Positions 17,360-26,600 of a DNA stretch of 31,465 nt are shown piece by piece. Position 1 is the first letter of the stretch; the number at the start of each line of letters is the position of its first letter. The DNA comes from Baffinella frigidus. Its lineage: Eukaryota > Cryptophyceae > Cryptomonadales > Baffinellaceae. Location: NCBI GenBank assembly GCA_026770585.1, contig MU646458.1, positions 212,716-244,180 of the forward strand, given 5' to 3'. A program made the position numbers and the translations under genes. The notes beneath the pieces are model-generated. The model had not been told where the DNA came from. It searched no databases and worked only from the letters and a program-made list of their open reading frames with translations.

Positions 17360-17479
17360 CAGGGGTACCTCGCTCATAAGAAAGTGCCACCCCCTAGGAC
17401 GCGTACAGTAGGCCTATGCCAAGGGCCCTCTGATGGTCCTAGTGGGGGGGGGCGCTTTCTTATGAGCGAGGTACCCCTG
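17360..17479. mobile_element. MITE family A, copy 4 (most intact)
   Basis: 120 bp; both ends match over about 28 bp (CAGGGGTACCTCGCTCATAA and GAAAG on one side, the complement on the other). Bounded by TA on both sides and followed by TACACGTTCCAGAGAGA like copy 3, so copies 3 and 4 arose by a local duplication that included flanking DNA. Confidence 0.9.
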
Positions 17480-17816
17480 TACACGTTCCAGAGAGATTCA
17501 CCTGAGGCTCCTAACCTGTGGTCTGAGTGGACTCTCTTTGACAGGTTAGGAGCCTGAGTCGACTCTCTCCGGGCCCTGCTCACCCAGTGTGAGGACCGGG
17601 TCCTGGACGGGCCCGCCTCAGGGGAAAAGGGCTCCAAGGCTGGGCCATTAGATCGACTGTCATCGGGGTAAGACCCTATGTATTGTAATGCTCGCACGGG
17701 AATACATGTAAAGGCATGGCAGAAGTGAAGCAGCGGCACGGCGTTTCCTCTCAGATCCAGAGACTCCGCGGGGGGTGCACACACGGCGGCCATCTTGGTT
17801 TTGATGACGGTCTCTA

Positions 17817-17885
17817 CAGGGGTACCTCGCTCATAAGGAGCCCCCCCCCCCCTCAGGACCCCACAGTAGGCCTATCCTACGGTGG
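17817..17885. mobile_element. MITE family A, copy 5 (left half only)
   Basis: CAGGGGTACCTCGCTCATAA then GGAGCC and a C-run; the right arm is replaced by an R5 repeat. Confidence 0.7.
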
Positions 17886-18048
17886 TTGATGTGATCCAAA
17901 AGAAAGCAGGGCTTTTCTACGGAACCAGTTCCAGTGTCCGCCTATGGTGGGAGTCTACAGAACCTGAAGGACCTAACAGACCAACCTCGCCACAAGATCA
18001 ACACTCGGAGTTCCCCGCGTGACGCTCCGTTACGGCTTCCCCCCCTTG

Positions 18049-18171
18049 CAGGGGTACCTCGCTCATAAGAGACCGCCGCCCCCCGAGAACCCTACAGCAG
18101 GACCATGCCTAGGGTCCTATGGTTGTCCTAGCTAGGGGGGAGGGAGGTTTCTTACGAGCGAGGTGCCCCTG
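18049..18171. mobile_element. MITE family A, copy 6
   Basis: CAGGGGTACCTCGCTCATAA at the left, TTACGAGCGAGGTGCCCCTG at the right, with two CpG-to-TpG-type or A/G changes in the right arm. Confidence 0.85.
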
Positions 18172-18261
18172 CATCGGGAACGAGGTGCGTTTTCTTCCTT
18201 GCGCTCCGGCGCGTGCCATGCGATGAATCGTGCAACGCGACCCATGCTCGGAGCTTTCCCC

Positions 18262-18400
18262 CCTTACGCCTTTAGGTACTTTAGGTTCTTCGAGCTCCCA
18301 ACATAGGCTTCGAGCTCCCAACATAGGCACCGGAACTTATCCTGCGGAAAGGCCATGCTTCCTTTCGGATCACATCAAGCCCCCCGGTGCAGAAGGATCG
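18262..18400 (-). repeat. R5 repeat with internal duplication
   Basis: TTTAGGTACTTTAGGTTCTT, then TTCGAGCTCCCAACATAGGC twice in tandem, then GAAAGGCCATGCTTCCTTTC and GGATCACATCA. Confidence 0.65.
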
Positions 18401-18608
18401 CGACAGAAACCGGTGCAGACGTGATGCATACGCGGAGCCTTCCGACTTGCGCGCCGGCCCTAGAGCAGGCCTATCCACAGCACCCTACGGTGGCCCTAGG
18501 GTGCGGGTTCTTCTACTCGACATGTACGGCAACAATGCTCGGAGTTGCCCGGCTGAGCGTTCCCCCCTGACGGCACGTGATGGATACATGCACGCGGAGC
18601 GTTGGGGC

Positions 18609-18653
18609 TTACGCAGCGGCAAGGCCCTTGAGGAGCACCACCGCATCTTGCAC
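18609..18653 (-). CDS. Gene 2 last exon (C-terminus and stop)
   Basis: Follows GGCGCGCGCAG and encodes VQDAVVLLKGLAAA then TAA. Phase 0 matches the donor after KVGHQQ. It is the only one of four related copies (others starting at 18990, about 19092 and 19205) that reaches a stop at the expected place. Confidence 0.75.
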   Translation of the reverse strand: MQDAVVLLKGLAAA

Positions 18654-20639
18654 CTGCGCGCGCCTTTTCCTTCAGCATAAACCCTAAACTCCAAACCCTG
18701 AACCCTACCTACTACTGAACTTCCCTGGCGTGCTTTTCGAATTCCTCCCGGCCCGAATCAGACCCGGGGTTGGGTCACATAAAAAAGATTTCCACAACTT
18801 TGCACATGATTCTTCGAAGGAATTGACTTTGATCCATTTCACAACCAGGATTTTAAAGTCCTCGCGGCAAAATCGAAAGGCAACTTCGAAAGGCACGCCA
18901 GTGAGGTTCAGTAGTAAACCCTACCCAAACCCTTTGGGTGGAGCTCCACCCAAAGGCAAGGCCCTTGAGGAGCACGACCGCGTCCTGCACCTCCTCGCGC
19001 CGTTTCGTTCAGTGGAAACCCTAAAACCTAAACCCTAAACCCTGAACCCCAACGTGTGGGGGGAAGAAACACAGCGTCCTGCACCTCCTCGCGGCTTTTC
19101 GTTCAGCGTAAACCCTAAAAGCTCAATCCTGAACCCTACCCAAACCCTACCTGAACCTCTGCCCCACCCAGAGGCAAGGCCGTTGAGCACCACAGCGTGC
19201 TGGACCTGCAAGGCGCTCAACGTTTCGTTTGGCGCCATCCCCGCTCAAGGCGGACCGTGCCATTTGTTGAAACGCTACACGTGGGTGCTTAAAACCGTTT
19301 CGGGGTGCTTAAAACCTTTTCGTAGACATGTAGCGCCATTTTGGACCCGCCGCAAAAAATCCTTTTATTTTTGTATGGGGGGTGCGGGGGGGAGAAGGCG
19401 GGGAGAATGGGGGGGAAGGGGGAGGAAGGAGGGGGAGGTGGGGGGCACTTGCTGATGGCCAACTTTCGGGAGGAAGGCGCTGCTGCGCCCGTAGCTCTTG
19501 ATCCCCAGCACTAGGAAGCCCGGCTCAGGGTGGGGTGGGGGACTGAGGCCGCCAACGCCAACCCCCAACCCCTCAGCAGGCTTGCGCCGCAGGGCGCCGC
19601 AGGCTTATCGCCGTGTTCTACTCTCTGTACTCTCTACTCCCTGGGTGTGCTACTCTCTGTACACTCTCTGTACACGCTTGTGTACTCTCAGGGTGCTTTT
19701 CGCCGGTAGGGTCGTCGGCGCGTGCTAAGGGTGTACTGTTTCGGTAGGGTAGGGTCGGTAGGGGTGTGTAGGGTTAAGGGCGGAGGGGTGAGGGATGAGG
19801 GTGCACCTGCTGATGGCCAACCTTGAGGAGGAACGCGCTGCTGCGCCCGTAGCTCTTCATTCCCAGCACCTTCGGGTTTGGGGTTTGGGGTTTGGGGTTT
19901 GGGGTTTGGGGTTTGGGGTTTGGGGTTTGGGGTTTGNNNNNNNNNNNNNNNNNNNNNNNNNNNNNNNNNNNNNNNNNNNNNNNNNNNNNNNNNNNNNNNN
20001 NNNNNNNNNNNNNNNNNNNNNNNNNNNNNNNNNNNNNNNNNNNNNNNNNNNNNNNNNNNNNNNNNNNNNNNNNNNNNNNNNNNNNNNNNNNNNNNNNNNN
20101 NNNNNNNNNNNNNNNNNNNNNNNNNNNNNNNNNNNNNNNNNNNNNNNNNNNNNNNNNNNNNNNNNNNNNNNNNNNNNNNNNNNNNNNNNNNNNNNNNNNN
20201 NNNNNNNNNNNNNNNNNNNNNNNNNNNNNNNNNNNNNNNNNNNNNNNNNNNNNNNNNNNNNNNNNNNNNNNNNNNNNNNNNNNNNNNNNNNNNNNNNNNN
20301 NNNNNNNNNNNNNNNNNNNNNNNNNNNNNNNNNNNNNNNNNNNNNNNNNNNNNNNNNNNNNNNNNNNNNCCTAACCGTAGGGCCGGAGGTTTGGTCAGGG
20401 GTCTGGAGAGTTTCCGGACCGTGCGATACCTGCGACGTGAAGAGGGAGAACAGGTCATTGACTCCATCACGACTCACGACAGCCGAGGGTTCCGGGATTT
20501 GGGTTTTGGGATTTGGGTTTGGGGGTTTGGGGTCTAGGGTTTAAGGCATAGGGTCCAGCGTTTATGGTTTAGGGTGTTTGGGATCTGCGAGAGAAAGTCG
20601 CCGCCGCCGCCTGACGCAGACATGAGGTCTCTCTCTTTC

Positions 20640-20681
<42 letters not shown>

Positions 20682-23600
20682 GTTCTTTCTCGCTCATTTC
20701 CTCTCTCTCGCGCTCTTTCTCGCTCTCTCTCATTCTCTCTGTCATTCTCTCTCTCTCTCTCTCTCTCATTCTCTCTCTCTCCCTCCCACCCCCGGGATTC
20801 ACCTGTGCAAGGCAGTCGCCGGCGCCGCCAGACGCAGACATGAGCGCAGCCGCGAGCTTCATCGGCCCTGAGGTGGCATAGCACTGGTGCACCTGCAAAA
20901 CACTTTTCGGTTCAGGGTCTAGCGTTTGATGTTTGGGGTGTGGGGTGTGACGGTTACGAACGTATTAAGGGCCACACCTACACGTGTAGTCGTATGCTCT
21001 TGCACCTGCACAGCGACCCACTTGAATTACCAACTGAGAGAGAGACTGTTGGTGACATGCGGGCAGCTGCGAGCTTCCTGGGACCCGATGTCGCGTAGCA
21101 CCACACACTGGACTTCCAAGGCATTTTGAATAACCCCTTAGCGAGAAGACTAAGGTCCCTACGGTAGGCAATCCGTAGGGACATAGGGGGGTTCCTACGG
21201 ATAAGGTAACGGAAAGTCGGCCCGGTTTGGGCCGAAAATGCCTTCGTAGCCCGCTGTGTGGCTGGTGCACCTGGAGAACACGGTGTGAATGTTACGAACG
21301 TATGCAGGGGTGTAGTTGTAAAATCTATACAATCTATTCTTCCACACAGTGGACTACGGAACTTTCATCATCAAAAGTCAACTTACCCTGTGGGTAGTTA
21401 ACTTTGAGGATTTTCTAATGCAAATTTGGTCACGTTACCGCTAAATCTAGGGGCCCCGAAACCCTCGAAGCCCACCGTGTGGGTAGCTGAATAATATATA
21501 CATCTTTTGTAATTTCCTTTCCTACTGCAGAATCGTTTCGCTGAGTTACAGACCGTAAAACTGGAAAGTATTACCACTAAGCTCTGCCTCAGTCTGATTC
21601 GGTCTCACCAATTTGGTGAGACCAGGATCTTTTCCTCGCCAAAGTTGACGGATTTGTACCGCATACCCAGCATGTCAACTTGAGAATAGTCTGGCAGTCC
21701 ACCCGAGTCAGGCAGAGCTGGCATCTGGGCACCAGACCTGCACTTCCAACCAGAAACTGTCATCTGGGCGAACCCCGCAGCACGCCACCACCGTATCAAC
21801 CAGCACCGTGGACAATCCACAGACCCTACGGTAGGCAATCCGTAGGGACACGGGGATATTCCCAGGGATATCTTAACGGGACGTCGCGCAAGTTGGGCCG
21901 GAAATACCGTGGTAGCCCGCCCGGGCGGGCGTGGACTGACGCGGATCCGGGCGGCCCACCTGGGCGCGCCATGTACATACAATACATTTGGAGCAGCAAC
22001 TCTGGTGCACACGTGCAACTCAACTGCATTTTTGGAAAACCCAGATTTAGTGAGGCAGAGCTAGGGATCTGGGACACACACCTGGACCTCCGACCAGAGG
22101 GTGTCGTCCGGGCGAAACCCACAGCACGCCACCACCGTGTCCGCCAGAACCGCCCCCCCCCCCTCCCCCTCGTCCCCCTCGCCTCCCGCGGTAGGAGTGC
22201 GTTCGAGGGTCAGCTGGATGGGCCCGGCGGGACCCGATGGGAGCGAGAACTCTGCACCCCGCCCTTGATGTTATTTTGGGAACGCTGCAGAGACCTTTGC
22301 ACAGCTTTTACAGGAGGAATGTGCGCGTTTGGAATCGGCGGGATGGGGCCTTCGGGAACCGATGGGAGGGAGAACTCTGCACGCCACAATCCAAAGTGGC
22401 CAAAACGACTTTCGGAGGCCAGCCGGCATGGTCCCTCTCTTCCAAACCCCTCTTCCGCTAGATGGGCCCGTTGGGTCCCGATGGGATGGAGAACTCTGCC
22501 GCACGGGAGCCGCTTGTCGTGATTTTGTTTAGTGGCTTGCCAAAGACGTTTTCACAGGAGTAATTGTCGAACTCTGCACGCGCCACTCGAAAATGCTGGA
22601 AGAGCCTATTTACATGTGGGGTTGTAAACAAATGTACCAGGATAGGGTATTCCCTCCTCGTGTATTTGCAAAAAAACATAGAATGGCTCCAAAGGCAATG
22701 AAAGTTACTACACAAAGGCTACATCTCGGTTTTAAATAGGTCCCTCTAGCATTCTCGTGTTGGGAGCCGCCACCCGACCCGTGTTGTTAATTTGGAAACG
22801 GTGATGCACTTTTTGGAAACGTTATAGAGACCTTTGCACATCAGAAAGGTAACTTAGGATTCTGATGGATTGCTGAGGTTGCTGGGGAGTTGCCCAGGGT
22901 GCTTGCGACATGAAAAGGGATGTTTCGGTTTTCGGTTTTCGATTTTCGATTTTCGGGTTTCGGGCTTCGGTTTCAGGTTTCAGGATTCAGGGTTCAGGGT
23001 CGAGGAAAATCTGAAACGCTGCATCTACCGTGAAACGTGACCGGGAGACTCGCCGGGCACACTTGGGTTGACTGCCAGACTATTCCCAAGTTGACATGCT
23101 GGGTGTGCGTTACAAATCCGTCAACTTTGGAGCGGAAAAGAGCCCGGGCTCGCAAAATAAGTGGGACTAAATAGGCTGAGGCAGAGCTAGGAGTCACACC
23201 TGAAACGCTGCATCCGCCGTGAAACGTGACCGGGAGACACTCAGGAGATTTGCCCCCTGCCATCTCATTCCCTGCCGGAGTTCCCCGCCATGTCACACAC
23301 GGGGATTCACCTGAGGTTCATTCCCGAGATTTGTACCAGAAACATGCCAAAAGCCACCGCAACCATGTGGAGTTTGTACCATGAAACACGTTTATAGCGA
23401 AACATCGCGTTCTGGAATTCCCACGTGTGAGGTGCATCCGCCGTGAAACATGACCGGGAGACACTCCGGGGACTTGCCCCCTGCCATCTCGTTGCCTGCA
23501 CGCCAACGCGCCTCGCTGTTGAGCTGGCGAAACAGAAAGTCTTTCTATTACTTCTGCCACGAGTCGGCCACTTGAGGAAATACATCGAGGATTCCTGGGG

Positions 23601-26600
23601 GCAAAAATGACTTTAGGCCGAAGCCGAGATCAGCTTTGGCCTCCACAGGGAGTTCAAACTAAGCCTGCCTGGCCGGGAGACAGGCTGGGGACTTGGGAGG
23701 GTGTGTAGGGTTTAGGGTTTATGGTTTAGGGTTTAGGGTTTATGGTTTAGGGTTTAGGGTTTATGGTTTAGGGTTTTTGGTTTAGGTTTTATGAGACAAG
23801 CTGGGGTCTTGACCCCTGCCATGTCGTCGCCTGCGAGAGTTTGGTCCAGGATCAGGTTTGGTTCAGGTTCAGGTTTGGTTTAGGCTCAGGCTGGGGTTTG
23901 GTCCAGGATCAGGGTTGTTTCAGGTTCAGGGTTGGTTCAGGTTCAGGTTCAGGTTTGGCCAGGTTAGGTCTAGGTTCAGGTGTGCTCCAGGTTGGATCTG
24001 GCTCAGATTCAGGATCAGGGTTGGCCCAGGTTCAGGTTTGGTTCAGGTTCGGGTTTGGTTCAGCATGCAAGTGCTGAAACTAGCGGTGGAGGTCTGGCTC
24101 TACCTCACTTCATCTGGGGTTCTCACTAAATAAATTTCGATGCTCTTTGTACTGGAGCGTTTGTACGGAGTCCTGATCTACGAGGAGCCTGGATTAAATA
24201 AGGCAGAGATAGGAGGTATACCCATAGCGTAGAGGCGGTCCCGCTGCGGGAGAGGGTCGTTGTCCACTCGCTGGTAGGGCGTGTTTGATCCCCGCGCCAC
24301 CCACTCGACTTTGACGACGCCCTTGTGTTGCTCCGCCACCTTTGGGGGTTGGGGTTTGGGGTTTGGGGTCTGGGGTTGAGGGTTGAGGGTTGAGGGTTTA
24401 GGGTTTAGGGTTTAGGGTTTATGGTTCAGGGTCTTGGGTTTAGGGTTCAGATCACCTCTTTGCGGGAGTTAATCATGGTGATTGGTACATAGTTTTTGGT
24501 GTTTAGTGTTTCTTATAAACCCTAAACCCTAACCTCCCTTTTAAACCCATGAGGACTTCTCACCTCTCTGAGAGAGTTGCTCGTGGCGATGGGTAGACGG
24601 TTTAGGGTATAGGGTCTGGTGTTTCGAATGGACCCTACACCCTAACCCCTTCTCACCTCTTTGAGAGAGTTGATCATGGTGATGGCGCTCGCGCCCGTCC
24701 CGACGACCGCGACCGTTTTGCCTGTTTCAGGGTTTAAATAACATAAGATCATTAAAACCAATAATATCATTAGGTTCACCTTTATGCTATCTTAGCGGCG
24801 GGTTTATGGTATGCTACATCGAGGCGATGGGGGGGGCGCTCTGATACACCATCGTGCGTCGTCAACCCTCCACTTAGCAGCGGCCGAGTTCCTTTTCGCC
24901 TTGAAATCAAGGTAAAACTACGGTTGGAATTCAGGGCAATAGATAAGATTCTAGTACAAATCGTTTAGATGGACTGTGTCCGTGATGCCCCCGGTGGCTG
25001 TTAAGTGGAACCCTAAAATGTGGGGGTTGATCATGGTGATTGCACTCGCGCCCGTACCTACGACCGCAACAGTTTTGCCTGTTTCAGGGTCTATGATTCA
25101 GGGTTTTGGGTATTGCAGAGTAACTCATGCAAAGGCTCGCGCCCGTCCCGACGACCGCGACCGTTTTTCCTGGGTATAGGGTTTAGGGTTCAGGGGTCAC
25201 AGACATGTTGAAGGCCTACTCCCTACACCCTACACCCTCCCAAAAGGTCAAACGGCGTACCCAGGATCTTCTCAGGAGAGGCGAGAGGGTCGCAGATTTG
25301 CTGAAGGATCCGCCCTGACTCGGCACCCATCACTGTCTCAGGAGATACCAGGGGGAGGGTTGTAGGAACACAGTAGTTTCCTATGAACTCAACAGGAGTT
25401 TGCTATAAACTCAATAGAAGCTTCCTATCAACTCAATAGGAGTTGACTATACACTCAATGGGAGTCGTACCCAGTAATTTCCCAGGAGCAGCGGGTCGCA
25501 GATATTCTGCAGGATCCACCCAGCATCAAACGGTACATGAATTTCGGAGGAGACGCAAGGGGGTCGTCCACCAGCAACCCCGAGCGGCTCAAATCCGCGC
25601 GTCGGAGCGGATGTTTCGGTCCTCCGCTCGGCGGGCTTGGAGGGTTTCGGATTTGAATTTGGGGCCGGATTCTGGGTTACGTGACCAAATTTACACCATC
25701 AAATCCTTGGTTATCTCTAGGCAAGAAAACTTTTGTTGAACCGTCCGTAGTCCACCGTGTGGAGGACCCTACGGTAGCAAATCCCCAGGTACCTAGGGAT
25801 TTCCTAGAGGGGTGGATAGATGGCGATAAAGACTGCGAGCGTCTCCCTGGTGAAAATTACTACAGGTGGAAACCCCGGTTTGAGACGCTTCGGGTTGTTG
25901 GGGGGGGTACCTCGGAACTTCTCAGAGGAAGCGAGCGGGTCGCAGATATGCTGGAGGATCCGCCCTGATGCCGCGAGCTTCCGCTCGTTCTGAAATCCCC
26001 ACTTGTGCCCGGGCGTGGGTCGATGCCAGGGGGGGGGGGTCCTATGAACTCAACGGGAGTTTACTATCAAATCAATAGGAGTTTCGTATCAACTCAATAT
26101 AAGTTTCGTATCAACTCAATAGGAGTTGACTATAAACTCAATAGGAGGCGTACCTAGGAACTTCTGAGGAGATGCGAGAGGGTCGCAGATATGCTGGAGG
26201 ATCCGCCCGGACGCCGCGAGCTTGCGTTCGTTGACGGCAGGGACCCCCCCCGCGCCGCTCCAGTTCGGCTGCACAGGTTATGCTTCAGCGAGCACGATGC
26301 ACGATGCAAATGTTTGTATACCCGATTTGTTTTTGGATCTATTGGATGTAACGCCGCAAAATCCTGGGTGCTGAGGAGCGGAGGCCAGGTGCAGGGGAAC
26401 AAGAGGACTTGACTGCGACTGATCGCTTTACTGTAAAGCACCGGATGCTGAAAGATGGTGTGGTATAAAGCAGCTGATGGAGAGCACCCATAAATCTTGC
26501 AGATGGACAGCCTCGGCGGGGGTGCATACATGGCGGCAGTATCGGTAGAAATAAAGGTCTCTCCCACGTTTTCTGAGTTGATTGCTATCTTCGCTGTTGG

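Larger units (their letters stand above)
16336..18608. other. Gene-poor stretch filled by mobile repeats
   Basis: Between the ankyrin gene and the last exon of gene 2. Holds family A elements, R4 and R3-like blocks and R5 copies, listed separately. A cysteine-bearing minus-strand frame at 16983-16801 (CLDSPDC, GCYVTN) overlaps R4 and is not called. I see no other supported gene. Confidence 0.55.
23010..23835 (-). pseudogene. Four extra partial copies of gene 2 exon 9
   Basis: Around the chosen exon (23271-23200, NEMAGGKSPECLPVTFHGGC) lie copies at 23505-23430 (acceptor kept, CLPVMFHGGCT), 23055-23012 (3' part), 23835-23792 (5' part, DDMAGVKTPACL) and a remnant near 23670-23700. Some retain the phase-1 acceptor after which GC or GG completes the split glycine. 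Confidence 0.65.
25257..25985 (-). pseudogene. Three partial copies of gene 2 exon 6
   Basis: At 25985-25905 (ERKLAASGRILQHICDPLAS), 25535-25470 and 25320-25257. All keep the exon's 3' end and a GTAC-type donor but have lost the PNWSGAGG 5' half. Confidence 0.7.

Noticed and set aside
14415-18171. CRISPR-like array
   Set aside because: The repeated units are inverted-repeat transposons of unequal spacing in a spliced eukaryotic context, without spacers or cas genes.
19688-20544. Frames of 160-260 codons spanning the N run
   Set aside because: Open only because N cannot produce stops; flanks are TTTGGGG repeat.
20569-20898. Long minus frames through 20570-20890 with RERERE and TDRQTDRQ
   Set aside because: The middle is a microsatellite. 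Only the first 30 codons after the acceptor at 20893 are kept, as exon 11.
23841-24133. QVQVWFRF-rich plus frames
   Set aside because: Simple CAGGTT repeat; residues follow from the repeat unit.
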